A stretch of 64,000 nt of DNA from Actinoplanes sp. KI2 (GTDB lineage: Bacteria; Actinomycetota; Actinomycetes; Mycobacteriales; Micromonosporaceae), in contig NZ_JAOSZE010000001.1 in NCBI RefSeq assembly GCF_025630775.1, positions 124,001-188,000 of the forward strand, in the 5' to 3' direction. A model generated the notes under the pieces. It ran no database searches, had not been told where the DNA came from, and saw only the letters and a program-made list of their open reading frames with translations. The position numbers and the translations under genes are program-made. Shown here in pieces: positions 8,033 through 16,353 of the stretch (positions are counted from its first letter, which is position 1; each line of letters starts with the position of its first letter).

Positions 8033-9796
8033 GTGGCGCGCCTCGTCCAGCTCCGGTACCTCGGCCTCGCCGCCGCGGTGCTCCTCGCCGTCGTCGCCTG
8101 GCTCGGCGGGGCGCTGCCGCACGGCAATCTCGCGGCCACGCCGCTGACCATCGCGACGGGCCCCCACGGCCCCGGCATTCTCCTCGGCTGGCTGGTGGGC
8201 ACGGCGATCTTCGGGTACGCGTGGTGGGCGGCCCGGGACCGTGTCCCGTCCGGTCGCTGGGCGCTGCGCACGGCGGCGCTGTGGGCGGCGCCGTTCCTGG
8301 TCATCCCGCCCGACGGCAGCCGCGACGTGTATTCGTACGCCTGCCAGGGCTATCTGTACGCGCACGGGATCAGTCCCTACACGCACGGGATCGACGCGCT
8401 GGACTGCCCGTGGATCGACGGCGTCTCGCCGATCTGGCGGGACACGGCGGCGCCGTACGGGCCGCTGTTCGTGCTGCTGTCCGCGGCCGGGGTGCGGGTC
8501 GCCGGCGGTTCACTCGTCCTGATTGTCGTGTTCTTTCGGCTGCTCACGCTGCTCGGCCTGGTCGGCGTCGCGGCCGGTCTGCCGGTGCTGGCCCGGCGCT
8601 GCGGCATCCCGCCGGCCCGGGCGTGGTGGGTGGCGCTGGCCGGTCCGCTGGTCGGCGTGCACCTGATCGGCGGGGCACACAACGACGCGCTGATGATCGG
8701 CCTGGTCGTCGCCGGTTTGGCGCTGGTCACGCTGGGCGCGCCACTCGACCCGGCCGGCCCGTTCGGCGCGGCCCGCTCCACCGGCGCGCTCGGCGCGGCC
8801 CGCTCCACCGGCGCGCTCGGCGCGGCCCGCTCCACCGGCGCGCTCGGCGCGGCCCGCTCCACCGGCGCGCTCGGCGCGGCACGCTCCGCACGCTCGGGCG
8901 GCGCGGCCCTCTCTGCCCGCTCGGTCGGCGCGGCGGCAGCGGGGCTGCGGCCCGGAGCGGCGGTGGGGCGGGACGGGTGGGGATGTCTGGTCGTGGGCGG
9001 GCTGCTGCTCGGGCTCGCCGTGGCGATCAAGGTGACCGCGATCGTGGTGGTCCCGTTCGCGGTGCTGCTCGTGCTGGCGCGGCCGTACCGGTGGCGGCAG
9101 GCGCTGCTCGCCGGCGGCCTGGTCGGCGGCGGCGCGGCGGCGGCCATGCTCGGCGTGACGATCGCTTCCGGCCTCGGCTACGGCTGGGTCGGCGCCATGG
9201 TCGACACCAGGGACCTGGTGCAGTTCACCTCGCCGCCGACCGCGGTCGGGATGACCGCGACGTACCTGGGCAGGCTGGTCTACGCCGACTTCGACGCGGT
9301 GCCGGTGGTCCGCGTGCTGGCGTTCCTGCTGTTCGTGCTGCTCGTCGTCGCGCTCTGCTGGCGCAGCGCGCGGTGGGGTGGGTCCGGCGACCGGCTGGGC
9401 GCGACCGGCCGCTTCCTCAACCGGCTGGGCGGCCCGGCCGGGCGGGCCGCCGACGCGGGCGCCTCGGCGCTGCGCGGGGCCGCCCTCGCGCTGTCCGCCA
9501 CGGTGGCGCTCGCGCCCTACTTCCACCCCTGGTACGCGTACTGGCCGCTGGCCCTGCTCGCCGCCACCACCATCCGCACCGGGCTGATCATGGCAACGGC
9601 CACGGCCGGACCGCTGCTGGTGCTCGCCGACGGCAGCGGGCTGGCGCGTTTCGTGAAGTTCCCGGGCGCCCCGCTGATGACGCTGCTGCTGATCGGCCTG
9701 CTGGTGTGGCACCTGCGCCCGGCGCAGGGCCCCCGGCGCCCGGTGATGCCCGAACCTGCCAGGATCGGCCGGCCGGACGTAGCGTCGACCGGGTGA
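8033..9796 (+). CDS. MptB-like polyprenol-phosphomannose-dependent mannosyltransferase
   Basis: The 587-residue membrane protein resembles the alpha-1,6-mannosyltransferase MptB/MptA family of GT-C enzymes that use decaprenyl-phosphomannose in lipomannan synthesis. The first loop has SRDVYSYACQGYLYAHG with the catalytic-type Asp. About 12 hydrophobic helices are visible. The GTG start is chosen because it opens directly into MARLVQLRYLG and the first helix. Unusually, the loop after about residue 240 contains a 9-residue unit (GAARSTGAL) repeated four times exactly and then degenerating. It is probably cotranscribed with the upstream glycosyltransferase. Transfer of mannose specifically is inferred from family. 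Confidence 0.8.
   Translation: MARLVQLRYLGLAAAVLLAVVAWLGGALPHGNLAATPLTIATGPHGPGILLGWLVGTAIFGYAWWAARDRVPSGRWALRTAALWAAPFLVIPPDGSRDVYSYACQGYLYAHGISPYTHGIDALDCPWIDGVSPIWRDTAAPYGPLFVLLSAAGVRVAGGSLVLIVVFFRLLTLLGLVGVAAGLPVLARRCGIPPARAWWVALAGPLVGVHLIGGAHNDALMIGLVVAGLALVTLGAPLDPAGPFGAARSTGALGAARSTGALGAARSTGALGAARSTGALGAARSARSGGAALSARSVGAAAAGLRPGAAVGRDGWGCLVVGGLLLGLAVAIKVTAIVVVPFAVLLVLARPYRWRQALLAGGLVGGGAAAAMLGVTIASGLGYGWVGAMVDTRDLVQFTSPPTAVGMTATYLGRLVYADFDAVPVVRVLAFLLFVLLVVALCWRSARWGGSGDRLGATGRFLNRLGGPAGRAADAGASALRGAALALSATVALAPYFHPWYAYWPLALLAATTIRTGLIMATATAGPLLVLADGSGLARFVKFPGAPLMTLLLIGLLVWHLRPAQGPRRPVMPEPARIGRPDVASTG
8765..8899 (+). repeat. 27-bp in-frame minisatellite inside mptB-like gene
   Basis: Four identical 27-bp copies (8765-8872) encode GAARSTGAL, followed by a diverged fifth copy (8873-8899). 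Identity at the DNA level, including third positions, indicates recent expansion. Confidence 0.95.
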
Positions 9797-9855
9797 TCAC
9801 GGGATCTGCACAGGAGCTTCACCAACCGGCGGAACCGCTGTGTTTCGGTGGGCGG

Positions 9856-10605
9856 ATGACCGATCAGATCAGCTACATGGACACGGCCGCGGCCACGGAT
9901 GTCGGGGTCGACTACAAGCGCCGCTCGGTGGTCGGGCTCGACCTGCACCCGGGGCAGATCGTGCTGGATGTGGGCTGCGGGCCGGGCACCGATCTGGGCC
10001 GGCTCGCCGACGCGGTCGGGCCGGGCGGGTCGGTGATCGGTGTCGACCGGGATCCGTTGATGCTGGCCGAGGCGCGCCGGCGGCACGCCGCCACGGCCGG
10101 CGTCGAGGTGCGGGCGGGGGACATCCACGACCTGCCGTTCGCGGACGCGTCGGTGGATCGGGCCCGGGCCGATCGCATGCTTCAGCACGTACGCGATCCA
10201 CAGTCGGCGGTCGGCGAGGTGCGCCGGGTGCTGCGGCCGGGCGGGCTGTTCGGGACGGCCGAGCCGGACTGGGACACCCTCGCGGTGGCCGACGACGACG
10301 TGGCGACCAGCCGGGCGTTCGCCAGGTTCGTCGCCGGCCGGGTGCGGAACGCCACGATCGGGCGCGAGCTGCCCCGGCTGTGCGTCCGGGCCGGCTTCCG
10401 GGTGCGCTCGGTCGAGCCGATCCCGGTGCTGTTCCGCGACTTCGGCACCGCCGACCGGATTCTCGGCCTGCGGCGCAACACCGACCGGGCGGTCGAGGCG
10501 GGCGTGCTGCTGGACGCGGTCGCGGCGGCCTGGCTGGGCCGGTTGGCGGCGGGGCCGGTGGTGGCCGGGTTCACCGTTTATCTCGTAGTGGCTGTCGCGC
10601 AGTAG
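9856..10605 (+). CDS. Class I SAM-dependent methyltransferase (UbiE/COQ5-like)
   Basis: A 249-residue Methyltransf_11-type protein. Motif I is VLDVGCGPGTDLG, the Asp binding the SAM ribose is in GVDRDP, and the post-I region reads VEVRAGDIHDLPFADASVD. The ATG opens into MTDQISYMD, typical of actinobacterial relatives. It lies 59 bp after the MptB-like gene and 15 bp before an aldo/keto reductase gene, so it may belong to either unit. It probably methylates a small hydrophobic molecule. No substrate can be assigned. Confidence 0.85.
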   Translation: MTDQISYMDTAAATDVGVDYKRRSVVGLDLHPGQIVLDVGCGPGTDLGRLADAVGPGGSVIGVDRDPLMLAEARRRHAATAGVEVRAGDIHDLPFADASVDRARADRMLQHVRDPQSAVGEVRRVLRPGGLFGTAEPDWDTLAVADDDVATSRAFARFVAGRVRNATIGRELPRLCVRAGFRVRSVEPIPVLFRDFGTADRILGLRRNTDRAVEAGVLLDAVAAAWLGRLAAGPVVAGFTVYLVVAVAQ

Positions 10606-10620
10606 CGAAAGGATAGGGGC

Positions 10621-11598
10621 ATGCGTACGACCACTCTTGGCGACAACGGCCCCGAGGTCGGGGTGATCGGTCTTGGCTGCATGGGCATGACCCACGCGTA
10701 CGACATGGCGGCCGCCCGGGACGACGCCACCTCGATCGCGGTCATCCATCAGGCGCTCGACCTGGGCATGACACTGATCGACACCGCCGACGTGTACGGG
10801 CCGCACGACAACGAGGAGCTGGTCGGCCGCGCGCTGTCCGGCGGGCACCGCGACCGGGCCGTGCTGGCCACCAAGGTCGGCCTGGTCACCGCGCTCGGCT
10901 CGACGCCCGGCGGCAACTCCCCGGGCGCGGTCCGCAACGGCCGCCCCGAGTACATCCGCGAGTCGATCGACGGCAGTCTCCGCCGCCTGCGGACCGACCA
11001 CGTCGACCTCTACCAGCTGCACCGGGTCGACCCGGAGGTGCCGATCGAGGAGTCCTGGGGTGCGATGGCCGAGGCGGTCGCGGCCGGCAAGGCCCGCCGG
11101 ATCGGGCTCTCCGAGGTGACCGTCGACGAGATCAAGCGGGCGCAGGCCGTGCACCCGGTGGCGTCGGTGCAGTCCGAGCTTTCGCTGTGGACCCGCGATC
11201 CGCTGGAGGCGGTGCTGCCCTACTGCGCCGAGCAGGGGATCGCGTTCCTGCCGTTCTCGCCGCTCGGCCGGGGCTTCCTGGCCGGCCGGTTCGCGTCCTT
11301 CGACGACCTGCCCGAGGACGACTTCCGCCGCCGCCTGCCTCGCTTCCAGCGCGAGGCGATCGAGGCCAACCTGGCGATCGTCGGCCGGGTCCGCGAGGTG
11401 GCCGCCCGGCGAAACGTCACGCCGGCGCAGGTGGCGCTCGCGTGGGTGCTCGCCCAGGGGCCCCGGGTGATCCCGATCCCGGGCACGAAGACGCCGAAGT
11501 ACCTGCACGACAACGCCGGCGCCGCGGCGATCAGGTTGTCCGATGAGGACCTTGCCACGCTGAACGAGGTGCCACCGCCGACCGGCACGCGGTATTAG
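10621..11598 (+). CDS. Aldo/keto reductase
   Basis: A 325-residue (beta/alpha)8 NADPH-dependent reductase. The N terminus has GLGCMGM, and the active-site tetrad is recognisable: Asp and Tyr in DTADVYGPHDNEELVG, Lys in LATKVGLV, and His in YQLHRVDP. The C-terminal IPIPGTKTPKYL matches the NADPH 2'-phosphate-binding end of the YajO/AKR13-like branch. It reduces aldehydes or ketones in the cytoplasm. GAAAGGA stands just before the ATG. It is 15 bp after the methyltransferase gene and likely cotranscribed. The physiological substrate is unknown. Confidence 0.9.
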   Translation: MRTTTLGDNGPEVGVIGLGCMGMTHAYDMAAARDDATSIAVIHQALDLGMTLIDTADVYGPHDNEELVGRALSGGHRDRAVLATKVGLVTALGSTPGGNSPGAVRNGRPEYIRESIDGSLRRLRTDHVDLYQLHRVDPEVPIEESWGAMAEAVAAGKARRIGLSEVTVDEIKRAQAVHPVASVQSELSLWTRDPLEAVLPYCAEQGIAFLPFSPLGRGFLAGRFASFDDLPEDDFRRRLPRFQREAIEANLAIVGRVREVAARRNVTPAQVALAWVLAQGPRVIPIPGTKTPKYLHDNAGAAAIRLSDEDLATLNEVPPPTGTRY

Positions 11599-11716
11599 GC
11601 GTTGGCCATGCAGGACAACCCGGCGGCCGCGCGAGGAGAGTGACCAACGACGGTGCCGGGCTCGTCAAAGCGGGACTCGACGTAAATCCCGTATCTTTGA
11701 ACTTTGATCTTGAACT

Positions 11717-12508
11717 TCACCATACGTCTTTGATGCAGCAGCCTTGACAGATCTTCGGGGTGGGCAGGGTGAAGGCCAGGCAGCAGGTCTTGCGTTGGAC
11801 GTCGAGCCGGCCGGACTGATCGGGGACCAGCTCGATCAGCTCCTCGACGCCGAGGGCGCGATGCAGGCGGCCGATCGTCTCGGCGGAGGAGCCGGGGAGG
11901 GCGTCGGCCGAGCGCAGGATGCCGTAGGCGACGCCGGAGGACAGCGAGCCGAGCAGGGTGCGTTTGCCCAGGCGGACGCGGTCGTGGATGCTGTTGAGCA
12001 GCGGGGTGAGGTGCTCGTCGAGAAGCGACCGGCGAAGCTCGGCGAGCAGCGCGTCCTCGTCGGGGACCACGCGGATCTGCGGAAGGTTCGACAACGCGAG
12101 CGGGTCGGTGGGTAGCACCGCGATCGGGGTGCCGGGGTGCAGGCCGAGGGTGACCAGCGGGCGCGAGTCACGGAAGTGCATGAGCACGTTCGTGCTGGTC
12201 AGCAACGGGATGCGACGGGCCGAGGCGTAACCGAGCACGGCGGGCAGGGCCAGCCAATAGGTGTACGCCTTCCAGGCGAGCGCCGCGGCGGCGTGCGGCT
12301 GCGCCTTCCAGCGGGCGCCGGCCGACTCCAGCAGCAGTGTCAGACCGTCGCCGGCCAGCAGCGACGTCGGCCGCCAGGCGGCGGTGTCGGTGACCAGGAG
12401 GTCGGGGGCGAGGCCGGGGATCGCGGTGCTGGTGCCGAACATCGCGCGCAGTGTGGCGGTGATCGGGGAGAGCGGCCGGAGCGATCGCGTTTCGAGGGCT
12501 GTGGTCAC
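11717..12508 (-). CDS. FhuF-like ferric siderophore reductase
   Basis: The 263-residue protein ends in a CC-x10-C-x2-C cluster (TCCLAF then KICQGCC), the [2Fe-2S] signature of FhuF-type ferric reductases that release iron from imported siderophores. The preceding region has the FhuF-like helices with GLHPGTPIAVLP. It starts at a GTG. Its promoter region contains one good and one weaker IdeR/DmdR-type iron box, so it should be switched on when iron is scarce. No siderophore synthesis or uptake gene is adjacent in the window, so it is a stand-alone iron-starvation gene. Confidence 0.85.
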   Translation of the reverse strand: MTTALETRSLRPLSPITATLRAMFGTSTAIPGLAPDLLVTDTAAWRPTSLLAGDGLTLLLESAGARWKAQPHAAAALAWKAYTYWLALPAVLGYASARRIPLLTSTNVLMHFRDSRPLVTLGLHPGTPIAVLPTDPLALSNLPQIRVVPDEDALLAELRRSLLDEHLTPLLNSIHDRVRLGKRTLLGSLSSGVAYGILRSADALPGSSAETIGRLHRALGVEELIELVPDQSGRLDVQRKTCCLAFTLPTPKICQGCCIKDVW

Positions 12509-12608
12509 CGACTGCTGCCACTCCGCGGCAACATATAGATGATGGTCACCGCTTCCACCTCGTCAAACGTCATCGTTGTCCGGCTCGAGACGACCTACCG
12601 TACACCTC

Positions 12609-12627
12609 TAAGGGTAGCCTAACCAAT
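12609..12627 (-). promoter_or_regulatory. IdeR/DmdR-type iron box
   Basis: On the minus strand this 19-mer reads with GGTTAGGCTA at its centre and matches TTAGGTTAGGCTAACCTAA at 15 of 19 positions. It lies about 100 bp before the FhuF-like GTG. Confidence 0.7.
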
Positions 12628-12663
12628 ACCTGCAACCCCGTTCTTTCGGACGAATACCCTCGG

Positions 12664-12682
12664 CAAGGGTTGCCTAACTCGG
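12664..12682 (-). promoter_or_regulatory. Second, weaker iron-box-like site
   Basis: The minus strand shows GTTAGGC and a half-matching right arm (about 11 of 19). The 55-bp offset from the first box suggests tandem sites, or a site serving the divergent XRE-deformylase gene. Confidence 0.4.
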
Positions 12683-12792
12683 CGTTGATGCGTTGCCGGA
12701 TTTGTCAAGGTACCTGTCGGCAAAGCGCTACTAGCACCTTGCGGACATGACGCGGCGGGGACACTGAAGTTCTCGTCGCGAAGGGGACATCG

Positions 12793-14328
12793 ATGATGAC
12801 CACCTCGCCCGTCGAGCGGGCCGCTGACCAATTTGTGACGGCGCTGGCGCACTGGCGAGTCGAGCGCGGGATGAGCAAGAAGCAGCTTGCCGCGCGCATG
12901 GGGTTCGACCCTTCCTATGTGAGCCATGTCGAGGGGCGGCGACATAAGCCGACCGAAGACTTCGCCCGCCGGGCCGAAGCGGTGCTGGCCGCCGGCGGGG
13001 TGATCTGGCAACGCTTCCAGGAGTACGACGAGCTTCGCCACGCCCGCGGGTCGGCCTTCCACCGCGACCCGCCGGTGCCGGTCCAGTGGCTGCCGCCCGG
13101 CACCGGGCTGATCGTCGAGCAGGAGGTCGCCGAGCTGCGGTACGAGGACGACCTCTACCGCTGCCGGGTGCGGCGCAACCTCTACAACGCGGGCGCCGAG
13201 CCCGTCACGCGGTACCTCGTGAAGATCGCCGTGGACCGCTACCCGCACGACCCGGCCGGCTCCAACCGGCACCACCGGGAGCACCCGCTGACCTTCGACG
13301 AGATGGCGCTCGAGGCGCTGGCCGGCGAGGGGGCGGCCAGCGAGCGCATGCACTGGCGGGTCAAGCTCGACCGGGACGCGGCCAAGGAGGTCTGGCTGCT
13401 GTTCGCCAACGACCGGGGGCAGTTCCCGCTCTACCCGGGCGAGCGGACGGTGATCGAGTACGCGTACTCGGTCGGCATCGAGAAGTGGGGGCAGTGGTTC
13501 CAGCGGGCGGTGCGCCTGCCGACCCGCCGGCTGACCGTGCGGCTCGACTTCCCGGCCGGGTTCGACCCGCAGGTCTGGGGCGTGGAGACGTCGCTCGCAG
13601 CGGAGGTGCCGGTGCGGACCCCGCTGGAGCGGCACGAGGAACGGCACCGGGCGATCTTCGAGTGGTCGACCGACGCGCCGCAGCTGAACGCGCGCTACCG
13701 GCTGGAGTGGCGGTTCCGGGGGCCGGGGGCGCCGTCGTACGCCGAGTTCGCTCCTGCCGAGCAGAACGGCCGGCCGCGTGCCTCGCAGCAGATGCGCGGG
13801 ATCGGCATCGTGCAGCGCGGCTCCGACCTGCTCCGCCAGCGCGCCCGGCACTTCCAGCTGCCGCGTGAGGAGGGCGCGGCACGCGAGGCGGTGAGCGCGC
13901 TGCTCGGCGCCCTGCGTCGACTCGAGGACCTGCACGACTTCAGCAAGGGCGTGGGGCTGGCCGCGCCCCAGATCGGCCGGTCGGTGGCGGCCGCCGTGGT
14001 GCGCGGCCCGGAGCCGGGCGCCGAGCCGATCGTGCTGCTCAACCCGCGGGTGGTCGGCGAGTCGATCGAGCGGGACGAGCAGTACGAGGGATGCCTGTCG
14101 TTCTTCGACTACCGCGGCCTGGTGCGCCGCCCGTTACGGGTGGACGTCGAGCACGCCCGCTACGACGGGACCCGGGTGATCACGTCGTTCGAGCGGGCGA
14201 TGGCCCGGCTGGTGGCGCATGAGATCGACCACCTCGAGGGCCGGTTGTATGTGGACCGGATGAGCGCGGAGTCGAACCTGGTGCCGGTCGCGGTGTACCG
14301 GCAGACCGGGAAGCCCTGGGATTACTAG
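12793..14328 (+). CDS. XRE regulator fused to peptide deformylase
   Basis: The 511-residue protein has three parts. Residues about 18-70 form a Cro/CI-type HTH (SKKQLAARMGFDPSYVSHVE). Residues about 95-320 are an all-beta-looking middle region of unknown type. The C terminus is a complete peptide deformylase: GVGLAAPQIG from residue 386, EGCLSF with metal ligand Cys434, and HEIDH with His476, Glu477 and His480. All metal ligands and the catalytic Glu are intact. Ordinary deformylases are 160-220 residues and have no HTH. It may bind DNA and deformylate N-formyl peptides, or sense them. The iron boxes lie in its upstream region too. Stop codons overlap those of the convergent flavohaemoglobin gene. 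Confidence 0.85.
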   Translation: MMTTSPVERAADQFVTALAHWRVERGMSKKQLAARMGFDPSYVSHVEGRRHKPTEDFARRAEAVLAAGGVIWQRFQEYDELRHARGSAFHRDPPVPVQWLPPGTGLIVEQEVAELRYEDDLYRCRVRRNLYNAGAEPVTRYLVKIAVDRYPHDPAGSNRHHREHPLTFDEMALEALAGEGAASERMHWRVKLDRDAAKEVWLLFANDRGQFPLYPGERTVIEYAYSVGIEKWGQWFQRAVRLPTRRLTVRLDFPAGFDPQVWGVETSLAAEVPVRTPLERHEERHRAIFEWSTDAPQLNARYRLEWRFRGPGAPSYAEFAPAEQNGRPRASQQMRGIGIVQRGSDLLRQRARHFQLPREEGAAREAVSALLGALRRLEDLHDFSKGVGLAAPQIGRSVAAAVVRGPEPGAEPIVLLNPRVVGESIERDEQYEGCLSFFDYRGLVRRPLRVDVEHARYDGTRVITSFERAMARLVAHEIDHLEGRLYVDRMSAESNLVPVAVYRQTGKPWDY

Positions 14329-15464
14329 TCCACGTCCGAGAAGCTGTCGTACTTTATCCGGATTGATGGCACCTGCAGCTCGGCGAGCGTCTTCAGCGTC
14401 GACTTGACCATCTGGCCGGAGCCGGACACGAAGAAGTCGTGATCACTCCACGGGCCGTACCGGGCGACCACATCGGAGATGTTGCCCTGCTCGCCGGGGA
14501 AGGTCGGATCCTCGCTGCAGGCGGTGACCACCGACAGCCAGGGGTAGCGGGCCGCGAGCCGGTTGAGGTCGGCCAGGTCGTAGAGGTCCTCCCGGTTGCG
14601 CGCGCCGAAGAAGACGTGCACCCAGCGGGTCCGGTTGTACCGGGTCAGCTCCTCCAGCAGCGACTTGATCGGCGCGAGCCCGGTGCCGCCGGCGATGAAC
14701 ACCGCGTCCCGGGTCGAGCGCCGGTCCAGGGTCATCGAGCCCATCGGCGCGGCCAGCTTGATCATGTCGCCGATCGCGAGCCGGCGGACCAGCGCGCTGG
14801 ACACCCAGCCGGCGCCGACCGCGCGGACGTGGAACTCCAGGGTGTTGTCCCGGCGGGGAGCGTTGGCGATCGAGTACGTGCGCCAGAGCCGCGGCTGGTA
14901 CTTCGGCGTCTCGATGCTCAGGTACTGGCCGGCGCGGAACTCGAGCTGCTGGAGCGGCTGGACGGTGAAGACGGCGATGTCCTGGGAGCGGCGGTCGTGC
15001 GCGACCACCTCCGCGTACCAGTAGGGCGGGTTCGGGTCGGCGTCCGCGCCGGCGAGCATCCGGGCCGCGATCACCGCGTACGCATCGGCCCAGGCCTGGT
15101 CGTACTCGATGCTCCACTGCTCGCCGGCGTACGTCCGCATCGACTCGATCAACGCGCCCCCGACCACCTCGTAGTGTGCCGGTTCCACGTGGAACTTGCG
15201 GTGATCCCGGCCCAGTCCGCGCAGGTAGTCGTCGAACTTCTCCGGGTCGTCCAGGGTCTGCACCGCGGTCACGATCGCGTGCAGCAGGCGGGAGCGCTGC
15301 AGGTCCATCTGCACCGGGAACAGCTCGCGTAGGTTCGGGTAGGAAAGGAACATCCGAGCGTAGAAGTAACCGGCGACCTTCTCCTGATGCTCCTCGACGA
15401 GGCTCCAGCTCTCTTTGAGCAAGCGTGCGAGGTCTCCCATGGGGTTCAGCCTGGGCATTTCCAT
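14325..15464 (-). CDS. Flavohaemoglobin (globin plus FAD/NAD reductase)
   Basis: The 379-residue protein has an N-terminal globin (about residues 8-145) with the proximal-type His in the HRKFHVEPAHY region, then an FAD-binding beta barrel with RTYSIAN and a NAD-binding domain with FIAGGTGLAPIKSLL. This matches flavohaemoproteins that turn nitric oxide and oxygen into nitrate. The C-terminal end is shorter than Hmp's. The ATG giving MEMPRLNPMGD is plausible. Convergent with the XRE-deformylase, sharing a CTAG in which both TAG stops overlap. No NsrR-like site was recognised. Confidence 0.9.
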   Translation of the reverse strand: MEMPRLNPMGDLARLLKESWSLVEEHQEKVAGYFYARMFLSYPNLRELFPVQMDLQRSRLLHAIVTAVQTLDDPEKFDDYLRGLGRDHRKFHVEPAHYEVVGGALIESMRTYAGEQWSIEYDQAWADAYAVIAARMLAGADADPNPPYWYAEVVAHDRRSQDIAVFTVQPLQQLEFRAGQYLSIETPKYQPRLWRTYSIANAPRRDNTLEFHVRAVGAGWVSSALVRRLAIGDMIKLAAPMGSMTLDRRSTRDAVFIAGGTGLAPIKSLLEELTRYNRTRWVHVFFGARNREDLYDLADLNRLAARYPWLSVVTACSEDPTFPGEQGNISDVVARYGPWSDHDFFVSGSGQMVKSTLKTLAELQVPSIRIKYDSFSDVD

Positions 15465-15585
15465 CGGGTAGCCGACGCACGAAAAGTGCGACTCATCTCA
15501 GTCTGCGGCGCGTCGCTTGCCCGGATAGGTCCGTTTGTGCTTAGCGAGCGCCCTCCTTCGAGTGATCGATCCTAGAGTGGTCGGC

Positions 15586-16353
15586 GTGACCCTTGATCGA
15601 GCCCAGCCCACGCGGCGCGTGCTCACCGTCGAAATCGTCATCGTGCTGCTGTTGTCGCTGGGTCAGTCGGCCGTCTACGCCGTGGTGTCGCTGGTCGCCA
15701 AGCTGACCGCCGGCAAGCCGCTCTCCCAGCAGGCCGCGGTGCTCAACGCGTCCCAGTCGGCGCGGCCGTACCTGGACCTCACGTACCAGCTGCTCGGGAT
15801 CTTCTTCGACCTGGTGCCGGTGGCGCTCGCGCTCTATCTGCTGATGCGCGACCAGATCCCGGTGCGCCGGACCCTCGGCCTCACGGCCGACCGGCCCGGC
15901 TTCGACCTGGGCTGGGGAACGTTGCTCGCCGCCTGCATCGGGATTCCCGGGCTGCTTCTGGTGTACGTGGCGCAGCTGGCCGGCCTGAACGCCCGGATCG
16001 TGCCGTCGGGGCTGCAGTCGGCCTGGTGGACGGTACCGGTACTGATCATGGCGGCCGTGCAGAACGCGGTGCTCGAGGAGGTGATCGTGGTCGGCTACCT
16101 GATCGTCCGGCTGTGGTCGCTGGAGGTGCCGCTGGGGTGGATCGTGGTGGCGTCCGCGGTGCTGCGGGGGTCGTACCACCTCTATCAGGGGTACGGGGCG
16201 TTCGTCGGGAACGCGGTGATGGGGGTGGTGTTCGCGCTGTTCTTCCTGCGGTTCAAGCGGGTGATGCCGTTGATCGTGGCGCACAGCATCCTGGATATCG
16301 CGGCGTTCGTGGGCTATGCGCTGCTGCCGCATTCGTGGCTGAGCTGGGTCTAG
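15586..16353 (+). CDS. CPBP-family intramembrane protease-like protein
   Basis: The GTG encoding MTLDRAQPTRR is preferred; the frame is open further upstream but without coding character. The 255-residue protein has about seven hydrophobic helices. The CPBP/Abi motifs are present: the diacidic LEEVIVVGYL, an aromatic-His SYHLYQGYGAF motif, and AHSILD near the end. The Arg of the standard EExxxR is absent. Family members are Rce1-like proteases or scaffold proteins, often involved in bacteriocin maturation or immunity. Its stop overlaps that of the convergent disordered-protein gene in a CTAG. Confidence 0.8.
   Translation: MTLDRAQPTRRVLTVEIVIVLLLSLGQSAVYAVVSLVAKLTAGKPLSQQAAVLNASQSARPYLDLTYQLLGIFFDLVPVALALYLLMRDQIPVRRTLGLTADRPGFDLGWGTLLAACIGIPGLLLVYVAQLAGLNARIVPSGLQSAWWTVPVLIMAAVQNAVLEEVIVVGYLIVRLWSLEVPLGWIVVASAVLRGSYHLYQGYGAFVGNAVMGVVFALFFLRFKRVMPLIVAHSILDIAAFVGYALLPHSWLSWV

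Noticed and set aside
8029..10605. Apparent 858-residue frame ending in the methyltransferase
   Set aside because: The first 600 codons shadow the MptB-like gene. The methyltransferase has its own ATG at 9856.
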